Assembly (NCBI GenBank): GCA_902597095.1
Contig: CACJWK010000013.1
Coordinates: 1 to 60,409 of the forward strand
From: an uncultured Pseudohongiella sp.
GTDB lineage: Bacteria; Pseudomonadota; Gammaproteobacteria; Pseudomonadales; Pseudohongiellaceae
Direction of reading: 5' to 3'
Length of the DNA: 60,409 bases
Made by a program: the position numbers and the translations under genes. The first letter of the stretch is position 1; each line of letters begins with the position of its first letter. This document shows positions 15,934 to 25,342 of the stretch, in pieces. The notes beneath the pieces were generated by a model. It made no database searches and was not told the origin of the DNA. It was given only the letters and a program-made list of their open reading frames with translations.

Positions 15934-18612
15934 TTAGTTTGAAATTAAAAAATTACTCCATGCGTGTAACATTCCATCTGGCGACAGATGTATGTTATCT
16001 AAGTGCCATTTTCGATTTGAAGCACCATCTCCATTGTTAGTAAGCTGATGCAAATCCAGGAAATCAAGCCCATTTTTGATTGATCCATACTTGAGAGCCC
16101 GGTTGACTTGACTAATTGTTTCTATCAAGAGTGCAACCTCTGGATCCTTATGCTTACCGGGCACAATGACCGGGCAGGGTATTCCTTGAATTATCAGCTT
16201 ATGACCACAATGTAGATTGCAGTCGAGAACATACTTTATGTACGAGCTGACCGTCGAGCTGACAATCGCATCTAGTTCAAGATTAGTATTTTTCTTGTAA
16301 TGAACAACAATTCCACTATTTAACCGGCAATCGATTTCCCCAATTGAGATTAGCACGTTACTTGATTCAGGAATCGCTTGAAATACTTTACGAAACTGAT
16401 ACTTGTATTGGTTCGGGTGAGGATTGCCAAGATGCCATAACATACAACCTTTGATTAGTAAGGCCTTCCCTTCACTCATCTGGTTCGCTACGCTAAATTG
16501 TATCTTATGACTAACAAGGCTGTGGCTTTCACCAATAACGTATAAAAAATTACGAGACTTATCATTGCAGCACCTCCCCGTGTTTCTATTGTGCCAAGAC
16601 AATATTTTCGACAGATATCTCCTATATACCTCTTCGTTCTGGAACTTTGCATTATCATTTGGATAAGATTTAGCGTAGGGGAGTAGCAAAGAACGGCTTT
16701 TCTGCAAATCACCCTGAAGAAATTTACAGATTGCTAAATTGACAGAAGCTCTAAAATCGCCGCGCCCGGGATTTAATTTTAATACTTTCTCCAACGTTCT
16801 AATTTCTGATTCTAATGAATTCATACTGGCATAGATAGTCGCCAAGTTGCGATTTGCAGCGATGTTATCAGGTCTTAATTGAAGTGCGTTTTTTATACTC
16901 ATTTTTGCTTCTTCAAGCTTCCCTAACTCCAACTGAGTTAAGCCCAAATTGTTCAACGCAGCAGCATAATTTTTGTCTAGGTCAATTGCATGCTTCAGTA
17001 CAGATTCTGACTCCTCTAATCTTCCAAGTTTCCGCAAAGTGATGCCCAAATTGTTAAATGCTGCAGAATTATTTCCGTCAAGCTTGATTGCACGTCTTAA
17101 GCTTAATTCGGATTCGTCTAGCCGGCCCATAAGCCGAAGTAGATTTCCTAAATTGCAGTGTGCCTCCGTGTAATTACTATTCAGCCGAAGCGCTTCACCA
17201 TACCAGTATGATGCTTCTTCGAATTGAGCAGCATCACTTAGAGCATTTGCAAGATAATTGTAAGACTCCGGATCTGACGGATTTAATTCAACTGATTTTC
17301 TAGAGCACGCTATGGCCTCTTCCGTTTTACCCAGTTTTCTAAGAAATTTTCCAAGGCTTTTGTGCGCCTCTGACATTCCAGGATTAATCCTCGTCGCTTC
17401 TGAGAGACATTGAATACTCTCTTCGAGTCTTCCTAATTCTGCATATACAACTCCGAGATTGTAGTGAAATACCGCATCATTTGGATCCAAATTGATCGCT
17501 CTGATTAAATTTGTAACCGCATCAGAAGGCCTTCCTAATTCTTTTAAGACAGCACCATAATTACCATAAGCTTCCGCACAATTTCGATCCAATTTAATTC
17601 CATGTCGCAATATTTTTTCTGCATCTTTAAATCGCCCCAACTCTTTTACAGCAGCAGCATAATTACAGTAGTGTTCCACTTTACCTGGCTCAATTTCAAC
17701 GGCTCGTTTAAAACAATCTGAGGCAAGTTTCATATCTCCTATCTCACTAGCTGCACGCCCAAGACTGTTCAAAACAACGATAGAATTTGGATTGATCGCT
17801 AATGCTTTTCGAAATGTAATTATTGCGAGTTGTATGTCTCCATTTTGCTGTTGCGTTAATGCTAAATGCATCCAGATTTTTTCATCTTTAGGAGAAAAAT
17901 TAGCGGCTTTCTCCAGAAGCGCGATCGATTCATCCACCTTTCCAGCATACCTTAGGATCTCACTATAAGTCGTGATATAGGTCACGTTAGAGGGATCTCG
18001 TGTGTAAGCTTCTTTGATTGCCCGTAGGGCTTCAGGGAAATCTTTTTGCTGAAATTTCAGTGCGGATAATAAAGCCCACACCTTCGTAAAATGCGGCTTA
18101 ACAGCTAGTGCCAATTGTGCGTCTTTTTCCGCACTTTTAGAATCTCCGGCCCTAATGTGAAAAAAGGCTCTTGTAGCGAGCGCTTCGGCATGATTAGGTT
18201 TGATACTTAAAATTTTTTCAATGATTAAGATTGCATCAGCCCGCTTGTTGTTTGCGGCCAAGCAATTCGCTAAAACAATTAGAGACTCTTCATTGTTAGG
18301 AGAAAGCTTATTTGCTCTCACTGCTTTCTCTAGCGCTTTTTGAGGTTCTGATTTGCTAAGAAGCAGTCTCGCTTGATTTAGCTGTACTGAAGGGTTTTTG
18401 CCGTTAAGTGCTGTAGCAACGGCCAGAATCTTTTCGGCTTCTTCTTCTTGATTTTCCAACAGCAACACATGCGCACTCAAGCACAGTGCTTCGATCTCAT
18501 TAGGAGTTTTTTTTAATCTATTGACCAACCATTCTCGCGCTTCTTTATATTTTCCCTTATCACGTAATTGTATTGCAGGAGTAAGATCAGAGCTATCGGT
18601 GAGGTTATCCAC
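15934..18612 (-). CDS. Large TPR protein with C-terminal SGNH-like domain
   Basis: An 892-aa protein starting at GTG 18612 (an in-frame TAA lies two codons upstream). Residues about 5-640 are a long array of 34-aa tetratricopeptide repeats, with typical units such as AEAYGNYGAVLKELGRPSDA and AAALNNLGLTQLELGKLEEA. The last 205 residues form an SGNH/GDSL-like esterase domain: VIGESHS (about 693-699, block I), ISIGEIDCR (about 756-764, block III) and HLDNIHLSPDG (D872/H875, block V). No signal peptide is seen, so it is probably cytoplasmic. TPR-linked SGNH and methyltransferase proteins often occur with surface-polysaccharide genes, and two methyltransferases and a polymerase-like gene are close by. 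A role in modifying glycans or peptides is plausible; the substrate is unknown. Confidence 0.8.
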   Translation of the reverse strand: MDNLTDSSDLTPAIQLRDKGKYKEAREWLVNRLKKTPNEIEALCLSAHVLLLENQEEEAEKILAVATALNGKNPSVQLNQARLLLSKSEPQKALEKAVRANKLSPNNEESLIVLANCLAANNKRADAILIIEKILSIKPNHAEALATRAFFHIRAGDSKSAEKDAQLALAVKPHFTKVWALLSALKFQQKDFPEALRAIKEAYTRDPSNVTYITTYSEILRYAGKVDESIALLEKAANFSPKDEKIWMHLALTQQQNGDIQLAIITFRKALAINPNSIVVLNSLGRAASEIGDMKLASDCFKRAVEIEPGKVEHYCNYAAAVKELGRFKDAEKILRHGIKLDRNCAEAYGNYGAVLKELGRPSDAVTNLIRAINLDPNDAVFHYNLGVVYAELGRLEESIQCLSEATRINPGMSEAHKSLGKFLRKLGKTEEAIACSRKSVELNPSDPESYNYLANALSDAAQFEEASYWYGEALRLNSNYTEAHCNLGNLLRLMGRLDESELSLRRAIKLDGNNSAAFNNLGITLRKLGRLEESESVLKHAIDLDKNYAAALNNLGLTQLELGKLEEAKMSIKNALQLRPDNIAANRNLATIYASMNSLESEIRTLEKVLKLNPGRGDFRASVNLAICKFLQGDLQKSRSLLLPYAKSYPNDNAKFQNEEVYRRYLSKILSWHNRNTGRCCNDKSRNFLYVIGESHSLVSHKIQFSVANQMSEGKALLIKGCMLWHLGNPHPNQYKYQFRKVFQAIPESSNVLISIGEIDCRLNSGIVVHYKKNTNLELDAIVSSTVSSYIKYVLDCNLHCGHKLIIQGIPCPVIVPGKHKDPEVALLIETISQVNRALKYGSIKNGLDFLDLHQLTNNGDGASNRKWHLDNIHLSPDGMLHAWSNFLISN

Positions 18613-18641
18613 GATTTAATTCAACTGATATAGATATCCGG

Positions 18642-19445
18642 TTATTTTTTTGCACGCATGATCAACCAAGGCGTGGGTCCCGAACGCCATTCCCAAGTCG
18701 CCAGTAACTGATCTAAATGAGCCAATTTAGCGAACCACCTTGGAGGCGCTTCTAGCAATCTTGTTCCATTATCCTCAACGAGCCTGATATCATGGGTAGC
18801 CTTAAATCTTGATATAAGTCTCTGTGTGACGCCACTACGCAAGCATTCGTGCGACTCGACTATGATATCCAACTTCCTCAAGCTAGGGGCCCTCTCTGGG
18901 TTAAGAAGGTCATCTTCAGCGCCCTCAATGTCGCAGAAAACAAGCACTCTTTCGTGCCCATATCGCGCAAAGTCCGCATGCCCGAAATCGCTCCCAATTT
19001 TCACTCGATCTCCTACTCCATTTTTCTGCGCGAGCTTGGCGCAAATCTCTCTTGCCTGGCCATTAGTGTCAAAAGCATAGGACACCAGTGACGGAGCGAC
19101 CATCGCGAAACCCACCGCATAGTAACCTTCCGCGCAACCGATATTAATAATTTTTTTGTAATTATTAATCGAAGACTTACGGATGAATGGATGCAAAGGT
19201 TGCTCATAGCTCCCAAGTAATTTTGGAACATGACAACCCTCTGCTGATTTTTCAATAAAGTCCAGACCTTTTAGAGGCCCCTGAAGCACTTTCGTTCCTT
19301 CTTCCTTTATAAATGTGTTTTGAATCATTGCGCTACGCCACTTAGAGAGCAATCGCAGGGCATAGTAGAGCGTGTTCACAGGATCATCCGTATTTTGAGA
19401 AAGATCCCCTATCAGTTTATTGAGTATATTCCGTGAAAAATTCAC
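18642..19445 (-). CDS. FkbM-like SAM-dependent methyltransferase
   Basis: A 267-aa protein starting at GTG 19445 behind a good GAGGAG site. The SAM-binding motif I is visible as IINIGCAEGYYAVGFAM, followed by AFDTNGQAREICAKLAQKNG and the FkbM-like VLVFCDIEGAEDDLL and DIIVESHECL. It lies 29 bp upstream of the TPR-SGNH gene on the same strand and probably shares its transcript. Members of this group methylate sugar hydroxyls during glycan or natural-product synthesis, but the acceptor cannot be read from sequence. Confidence 0.8.
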   Translation of the reverse strand: MNFSRNILNKLIGDLSQNTDDPVNTLYYALRLLSKWRSAMIQNTFIKEEGTKVLQGPLKGLDFIEKSAEGCHVPKLLGSYEQPLHPFIRKSSINNYKKIINIGCAEGYYAVGFAMVAPSLVSYAFDTNGQAREICAKLAQKNGVGDRVKIGSDFGHADFARYGHERVLVFCDIEGAEDDLLNPERAPSLRKLDIIVESHECLRSGVTQRLISRFKATHDIRLVEDNGTRLLEAPPRWFAKLAHLDQLLATWEWRSGPTPWLIMRAKK

Positions 19446-20101
19446 ATGCTCTCCTCATCTAAAAAATCAAAGGCTTTCAGTCTGTTTATAAAATTTTTTC
19501 ATTTGTTTCCGATTGTAACGTGTTTGTTTGATGTTATTCTCAGAACACTGTTAATCACTTAAATTGAGAAAGTCTGCAGGTCGCTCTAAAAATAGATCAA
19601 ATACTAGTCCGACAAGCAATCGCCAGATCTAACCATTGTTTGTTATTTAGTAAATAGCCCTCTACTCGATCGGTCCAATTTTCAATTGATAAAGTAAAAT
19701 GAGGTTTATCGTACCGTAAATCATTTTTAATATGTGTAGTCTCGAAAGGTCATTGACTAGGCAGATCTCGGTTTCCGCTATAGGCGCTCAATATATTGTT
19801 AAGTAGATTGCAGCTAAACCAATCATGGAAAAGCTTTCCCGTAGGTGAATTTAATAACCGATACAGCTTTGGCATAGTTAACTTAATGAAGATTTATCGA
19901 TAATCTTGTCTTAGTATATAACTTGAATTAGAAGCGCTTCAGATATCGTTAATCAATGTAGATATTTCTTGAGAATTGAAGCGGCTACCTTGTTTCTAAT
20001 ATGCCGCCAACAAAGTACCCGCATATTAGAAATGCCATTTCTTAATTGTATTTCTAGAACAAATTAAGCGTATAATTTAGTAGAAAGCAGAGCATATAGC
20101 G
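19446..20101. other. AT-rich intergenic region with a possible gene remnant
   Basis: About 650 bp divide a leftward and a rightward unit, so promoters for both are expected here. On the minus strand, 19597-19740 reads as a plausible protein tail (KPHFTLSIENWTDRVEGYLL, then NNKQWLDLAIAC) ending in TGA, but an in-frame stop lies just upstream. This may be the 3' end of a lost gene, perhaps of the same glycan group. Nothing else is recognised. Confidence 0.35.
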
Positions 20102-21220
20102 ATGAAGTCTAACATTGATCAATTGATGAAGGAGGCATTAGAAGACCACAGAAAGGGGCACTTCGAGAATGCTGAGAAAATATACAGAGAAATTTTGGAA
20201 ACAGATCCCACCCACATAGATGCTAATCACAATCTTGGGGTGATACTGGTTGCAAATCATAATTCAAGCGGCGCCTTGGACTATTTCCAATGTGCACTTG
20301 AAAGCAATGAAAACGTAGAGCAGATATGGCTCAGCTATATCGATGCTCTGATCAATATAGATAAATTAGACGATGCCCGGCAGTTAATTGAAGCCGCCAG
20401 AGTAAAAAATCTCTCTTATGAAAAATTAGATTTTTTACTTGAAAGAACGTTGACCCCTATTGAACTGCATGAGAAAGGGAAGTTTTTTCGCGCTCAAGAC
20501 GGCCGATACCTAAATTTTTTAAAAGCCCTCCATAAAAAAAAGTATGACGGATATTTTGAGATTGGAACCAGAACTGGCGCCTCTCTTGTATTGTCCCAGA
20601 GCCCTTCAGTTGCGATTGATCCTTACTTTCAGCTGAGCGAGAACCCAATTGGAAATAAGGACTTTTGTCTTTTATTCCAAGAAACCTCCGATAGTTTCTT
20701 CCAAAACAGCATGTCAAAACTGCTTGATTTAAGATGTCAACTTGCTTTCATTGACGGGATGCATCTTTTCGAGTGCGCGTTGAGAGATTTCATCAATCTG
20801 GCAAAGATATCAGCCGAAAAATCACTGTTTCTTTTCCATGATCCAATTCCATGGACATACAGGATGGCTACCAGAAACAATGAGGAATTAGGTCGCAATG
20901 AAGCATGGACGGGTGATATTTGGAAATTAGTACACATTCTCTCAGAGGTGGGCATGAAAGATGATATTAGACTCTTAAGCTCAGCACCATCTGGCCTGCT
21001 GGCGGTTCTAAATCCAGAAAAAGCAGCCATTGAAGAACTTGAAGAAAACTATGATTATATATGCTCAGAATGGCTTAATGTTGATCTAAACAGGGAAAAT
21101 TTGTTGTCATTTTATGAGATAGGAATATTCGAGAAACCCGAAATATATTTAAACTTCCTCGAAAAAAGCTCTTTTGGATGTAAGAGCATTTCTCACTCGA
21201 GAGACTGGGTGTCTCAATAG
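20102..21220 (+). CDS. TPR plus class I methyltransferase fusion
   Basis: A 372-aa protein. The first 110 residues hold TPR units (AEKIYREILETDPTHIDANHN, a standard repeat). The rest is a class I methyltransferase of the Methyltransf_24 type: DGYFEIGTRTGASLVLS (motif I), LAFIDGMHLFECALRDF (the IDG-H-Y/F motif) and KSLFLFHDPIPW. No signal peptide. The combination of TPR and methyltransferase resembles the neighbouring TPR-SGNH protein, suggesting related protein-protein targeting in one pathway. It is divergently transcribed from the FkbM-like gene across the 650-bp gap. Confidence 0.78.
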   Translation: MKSNIDQLMKEALEDHRKGHFENAEKIYREILETDPTHIDANHNLGVILVANHNSSGALDYFQCALESNENVEQIWLSYIDALINIDKLDDARQLIEAARVKNLSYEKLDFLLERTLTPIELHEKGKFFRAQDGRYLNFLKALHKKKYDGYFEIGTRTGASLVLSQSPSVAIDPYFQLSENPIGNKDFCLLFQETSDSFFQNSMSKLLDLRCQLAFIDGMHLFECALRDFINLAKISAEKSLFLFHDPIPWTYRMATRNNEELGRNEAWTGDIWKLVHILSEVGMKDDIRLLSSAPSGLLAVLNPEKAAIEELEENYDYICSEWLNVDLNRENLLSFYEIGIFEKPEIYLNFLEKSSFGCKSISHSRDWVSQ

Positions 21221-21578
21221 GTATTTCTCTGCGAATGTCTTAAAGCTATCTGCGAACCAGCCGTTTTTGTACTTTCCTCTGATGCGTCCGGCAGTGCTTG
21301 TAAATCTGCTCGGCAGTGGCAGAAATGTTTCAGTTTTTGTCTGCAAAGTTTTGGAATGTGATTTAACTCTAGGCTTTTCATTGATATAGTGGCTAAGCCA
21401 TCCCCCGAATCCGATTAGCATACCTACGGGCATGCCGGCAACAATCATAACTATGGCTTCAATATTTATGAACAGTTTTAAAAGCGCCGATTTCCCTCAG
21501 GACTGTTGTTAGAGGCTTTAACACCGGCGTCTAAAATGGTAAACATCCCCGTGTTTTAGCATTGCTCCAGAAATGTAA
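21221..21578. other. Convergent intergenic gap
   Basis: The gap lies between the TPR-methyltransferase and the LRR gene. A 99-codon minus-strand frame (21149-21448) begins with a hydrophobic segment (MPVGMLIGFGGWLSHYINEK) and overlaps the previous gene by 72 bp. It could be a small membrane protein or a remnant, but I cannot support it. Confidence 0.35.
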
Positions 21579-23798
21579 TCAGATTTTAACTTCTAATTGT
21601 TGGAACGATTCAATTAAAAAGATTCTTTTGTCTAAATTCTCAAGCAAAAAGTTCACTGCGTATATCGATACGCCGTAAACTACGTAGTCAGTGTACGTAT
21701 TACTTTTCGGATCATAACTACCCGAACAATCAGGCTCCTCTAAATAGTCAGTGAAAGATCCAAAAGGATTAAACGGCCTAATTCCAGTTAGCTGAATTCT
21801 CCCCTGTTCTATTGAAAGAATTGTAAAATTCGCATCAATAACTTCATTTGATCGCGTACCATCTGTGTTTAATATATTGATGCATGTTCTCCAGATCCCT
21901 GTATCGGTTTCAACGATTCCAACATTATTAAGTGACAGGCCAAAGGAACCATCAGGATAAGTGCCGTTGAATGCTTGTGGCCAAGTTTTTGAAGGAGCAT
22001 AAACAGGAGGCTCGACAAAAGTCTCTAGTGTCTGTGTAGCTGACAGTCCAACATTATCAGTTACTGTTACACTTATTGTCGCACTGCCATTTTCCAGAGC
22101 GAACTTAGCATCGGCACCCTCAGAAATCTTTACTCCATCTACTGACCAGATGTAAGAAACTATCGACCCATCAAGGTCCTCACCAAGACCTGAGAGCGAA
22201 ATGTGCTCACCAATTTTCCCATCTGTATCGGGATATCTAGAAAGTCCATTTGCAATACTTACTGTCGGATAAACAGGCGCATTAATTTGAATGGTCGTAT
22301 CTGTAGAAGCAGTTTGACCTAAATCGTCAACTGCTTCGAGCTGCAACGCGATGAGCCCGTCGCCTAATTTAACTGAGTCAAAGAGATTTTCGGAAACCAA
22401 GTCTGTATTGCTATACCATCTGACGGCAACGACTGGGCCATCGCCTGGGGTTACTGTTCCTGCCAATTTGATAATTTCACCGGCCATTCCATCTGAGTCT
22501 ATTACTGGTGTGATTGCGGTCTCAATCTCGATGCTTGGTAATTTGTTTAATGCCTCGGAGGTATCGACCCATTCGATGCTTCCATTGATTACCAAATCGG
22601 GAAGTGGTGAAAAAAATCGATTATTCCCTAAATTGAGTACGCTTAGACTCCCCAAATTTGATACCCCTGGGAACGATCCATAAAAATTATTGTTTGCAAG
22701 ATTCAGCACCTTTAGCCTCGTGAGCCCGGAAAGTTGAGTTGAAATTTCACCAGAAAAGTTATTTCTGTCAATTTCAATTCGTTCGAGATTTTTATGATTA
22801 AACAAAGCGGCGGGGAATTCTCCAGAAAAATTGTTACCTGATAGGTTGATGCTCACAAGCTGCCCATTTGCAACTTCGGGAAATATGGGTTTCCCGATGA
22901 AGTCGTTATTGGCTAATTGCAACTCTTTGAGCCGAGGCAATGAAAGAACCTCACTCGGCACTTCACCGCTCAATTGATTTCCATTAAGGTGGATTGTTTC
23001 TAAACTTGCAAACACGCTTATTTCAGCAGGAACCTGTCCTGTGATCTGATTGTCACTTAATGACAAGATAGTTAACCTACTTGTCACAAGATCAATGGAA
23101 GGTAAATTGCCATCGATTAAATTTTTATCAAGATTCAGCTCACTCAGTTCAGGCAACTTAAAATAAGTTTCTCTTAGAGGGCCATTAAAGTAATTTTCTG
23201 ACAGGTTTATGATTTCGAGACAATTTTGATTCAATTCTGGCAATGGGCCGGAGAATCTGTTTCGATCAAGTATAAGAGAGCGCAATAGTCTCAGCCGATT
23301 CAATTTTTCTGGCACCCTGCCACTTAGTTTATTTCCACTTAGGTCCAAATGTTGAAGGGATGCTAGCTTTGTTATTTCGGATGGCAATTGGCCGGATATT
23401 AAGTTTCCGCTTAAGTCTAAGTCCCTAAGGGTGATTATCGATAAGAGCGCAGTAGATAGCTCACCAGACAGGTTATTGCTTTGCAGCGATATTTTGCTGA
23501 CAAAGCCGTCTAGACACGAAACGCCAAACCATGAACAATGATGCGAATCTCCTATCCAGCCATCAGAGTTTAGCCATTCTGCGCCCCCCATATCTCGATA
23601 GAAATAAACTAGGGCATGACGCTGGCTGTCAGCCATATCATTATCTTCATATCCATATCCATATCCATATCCATTGCCATATCCATTGCCATATCCCTGA
23701 GCGATGCTTGGATATAGGCCAGATTGCCAAAAGATCAAAGTTGCAGAAATATAAACACCACAGCTTGCGGCGATGATGTTGATTTTGAATCTTCTCAT
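21579..23798 (-). CDS. Secreted leucine-rich-repeat protein with Ig/PKD-like domains
   Basis: About 739 aa from ATG 23798, chosen because MRRFKINIIAASCGVYISAT opens a signal peptide; the longer frame to 23870 would bury it and overlap the next gene. After a Gly-Tyr/Gly-Asn repeat comes a plant-receptor-style LRR cap (WLNSDGWIGDSHHCSWFGVS) and about a dozen 24-residue LRRs (LRDLDLSGNLISGQLPSEIT pattern) covering roughly residues 110-440. Two Ig/PKD-like modules follow (AGTVTPGDGPVVAVRWYSNT; LSGLGEDLDGSIVSYIWSVD), then a C-terminal domain of unknown type. It is probably exported and involved in surface binding or adhesion. It follows the polymerase-like gene with almost no gap, so is likely co-transcribed. 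Confidence 0.82.
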   Translation of the reverse strand: MRRFKINIIAASCGVYISATLIFWQSGLYPSIAQGYGNGYGNGYGYGYGYEDNDMADSQRHALVYFYRDMGGAEWLNSDGWIGDSHHCSWFGVSCLDGFVSKISLQSNNLSGELSTALLSIITLRDLDLSGNLISGQLPSEITKLASLQHLDLSGNKLSGRVPEKLNRLRLLRSLILDRNRFSGPLPELNQNCLEIINLSENYFNGPLRETYFKLPELSELNLDKNLIDGNLPSIDLVTSRLTILSLSDNQITGQVPAEISVFASLETIHLNGNQLSGEVPSEVLSLPRLKELQLANNDFIGKPIFPEVANGQLVSINLSGNNFSGEFPAALFNHKNLERIEIDRNNFSGEISTQLSGLTRLKVLNLANNNFYGSFPGVSNLGSLSVLNLGNNRFFSPLPDLVINGSIEWVDTSEALNKLPSIEIETAITPVIDSDGMAGEIIKLAGTVTPGDGPVVAVRWYSNTDLVSENLFDSVKLGDGLIALQLEAVDDLGQTASTDTTIQINAPVYPTVSIANGLSRYPDTDGKIGEHISLSGLGEDLDGSIVSYIWSVDGVKISEGADAKFALENGSATISVTVTDNVGLSATQTLETFVEPPVYAPSKTWPQAFNGTYPDGSFGLSLNNVGIVETDTGIWRTCINILNTDGTRSNEVIDANFTILSIEQGRIQLTGIRPFNPFGSFTDYLEEPDCSGSYDPKSNTYTDYVVYGVSIYAVNFLLENLDKRIFLIESFQQLEVKI
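23648..23695. repeat. Hexanucleotide repeat (8 units) within the LRR gene
   Basis: Eight consecutive 6-bp units (six CATATC, two CATTGC, + strand) encode the GYGNGYGNGYGYGYGY stretch just after the signal peptide. Because the unit is 6 bp, slippage changes the number of Gly-Tyr pairs without breaking the frame. Confidence 0.85.
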
Positions 23799-23799
23799 A

Positions 23800-24963
23800 C
23801 TAGTAAGTTTCAAGACCGCGGAATGAGTGATGCTGGGTTGAAACACTGTAAAAAAGTGAAACCCAAACAATAAGAATAATCGGTATAGTTTGGATACGTA
23901 GAAGTGACATTTCTAACAACGCCAGTGGGCTCAGAACCATAAGTAATTGAAAGACGGTGCCGTCAAGTCTAAAGCCTCTTCGTAGATTCTCAGCCGCAGC
24001 TTTAAAAAACATTAGTATTGGGAAAATACCGGACAGGCCATAGTTGAAAACGAGCTCAATCAATACATTGTGGGGCCAAGGTATGTATCTTTGATCGACA
24101 TCTAACGTGAATGAAAGTGACTCAAATCCAGTAGATTTGAATTGATCATAATAACTTCCGAATGCCCCAAACCCATGACCAACCAACGGATCCTCAATGA
24201 TTCCGGAAATAGCCGCAACCCATAGGGCCAGCCTGGTTTGCAGAGAATAGCTGCCTTTTTGTAAAGTTAACGAAAATATTGCTAGGGTAACGATTGATAC
24301 CGCAAGAATGATCCATGGTCTCTTCTGCTTTTCCAGTTTGCCAGCAAATTCCAAACCGACAATAATCGCTACCCCAATAATTGCTAACCGCGACTCGAGG
24401 ATAAGAGAAACTGTAAAATATAAAATGAGGATGCCAGCGAGAAATAAATTGACGCCAAATCCATTAAATAAATGCCTACAAGCCTTAACCAATAACGGAA
24501 TCACAACGGCGAAATAAGCAAAGTCATTGGGAACTACTAAGACGGGAGAATCCAGCGACCGTACCAGATTAGACGGATCACTTTCTGGCACATTAAGAAA
24601 CATCCAAATAAGATTGAACTCAAAACAAATAAAAATCATGTAAAAAACCAGGATGGAACGGCAAATAACGTCCAAACTGATACATGAAAATACTATAGAA
24701 AAAACTATGGATACCGCACACCAAAGAAAAATAGAAGGAATTTGTTCCTGAGCGTCTGAATGCAAAGATGCTGCTGCTAAAACACTAAATATCGCGATTG
24801 TCCAAATAAGATGCCGCAAATCCTTCGAAAGAGTAACCGAATTAGTCGAAGCGAAAGCTGCAACAACGAAAACGATTAGAAACGTCGGGGTGTAGAAAAA
24901 CAGACTCGCACCAGACACCAACGCGATCAAAATCGCGCAGATATTAATGTCAACTAGCTTCAT
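23800..24963 (-). CDS. O-antigen ligase/polymerase-like membrane protein (Wzy_C-like)
   Basis: A 387-aa, strongly hydrophobic protein with about ten membrane segments beginning at ICAILIALVSGASLFFYTPT. It contains the large periplasmic-loop motif of the Wzy_C family: DPLVGHGFGAFGSYYDQF and WPHNVLIELVFNYGLSGI (conserved H and G-x-x-G). Such enzymes polymerise or ligate surface polysaccharides at the periplasmic face of the inner membrane. Its partners here (methyltransferases, TPR proteins) fit a glycan locus, but glycosyltransferases, flippase and chain-length genes are absent from the window, so the locus is incomplete or the gene acts on another glycan. Confidence 0.82.
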   Translation of the reverse strand: MKLVDINICAILIALVSGASLFFYTPTFLIVFVVAAFASTNSVTLSKDLRHLIWTIAIFSVLAAASLHSDAQEQIPSIFLWCAVSIVFSIVFSCISLDVICRSILVFYMIFICFEFNLIWMFLNVPESDPSNLVRSLDSPVLVVPNDFAYFAVVIPLLVKACRHLFNGFGVNLFLAGILILYFTVSLILESRLAIIGVAIIVGLEFAGKLEKQKRPWIILAVSIVTLAIFSLTLQKGSYSLQTRLALWVAAISGIIEDPLVGHGFGAFGSYYDQFKSTGFESLSFTLDVDQRYIPWPHNVLIELVFNYGLSGIFPILMFFKAAAENLRRGFRLDGTVFQLLMVLSPLALLEMSLLRIQTIPIILIVWVSLFYSVSTQHHSFRGLETY

Positions 24964-25265
24964 AGCTATAAATCGAAGGATCTAATGAGCTTCTCTCGCA
25001 CACACTGAAAATCCAAAAACGTAAATTTTTCCAGTACGATAATATGTATATACGCCGCAAGGTTCCAACCTTAATAAGGTGGGGGTACGCCCGGGGGTGA
25101 GTGCTTCCAGTTTGCGATCTGGTTTTTACAACGGCAAGGTCAAATCTGCAGGAACACTGGTAGGACAAGTTGGTCCCGCTACCCGCAACGAATGACAACC
25201 ATCTTCAAAAGAAGAGTGTTATGACTTCACTGCTTAACCGTCGCAGGCTCTTGGCGATTATCGGG

Positions 25266-25327
25266 TAGATTGGTCATAGAGGGGCCCAGAATCCGTCGGT
25301 CCCAGGTTCGAGTTGGTAGGTCCGCCA
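25266..25327 (+). repeat. tRNA 3'-end-like remnant, copy B
   Basis: The sequence aligns with copy A across the anticodon-to-CCA part: AGATTGGTC..., AATCCGTCGGTCCCAGG, TTCGAGT, then GGTAGGTCCGCCA. Two bases of the T stem are missing and no D arm or 5' acceptor strand exists, so it is not a functional tRNA. It lies 16 bp beyond the stop codon of the metallopeptidase gene at 25343-26929. The rest of 24964-25342 contains no recognised gene. Confidence 0.55.
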
Positions 25328-25342
25328 GCTTTCCCAAATGGT

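Noticed and set aside
21149..21448. 99-codon minus-strand frame starting with a hydrophobic segment
   Set aside because: Overlaps the end of the TPR-methyltransferase gene and lacks homologous features; could be a shadow.
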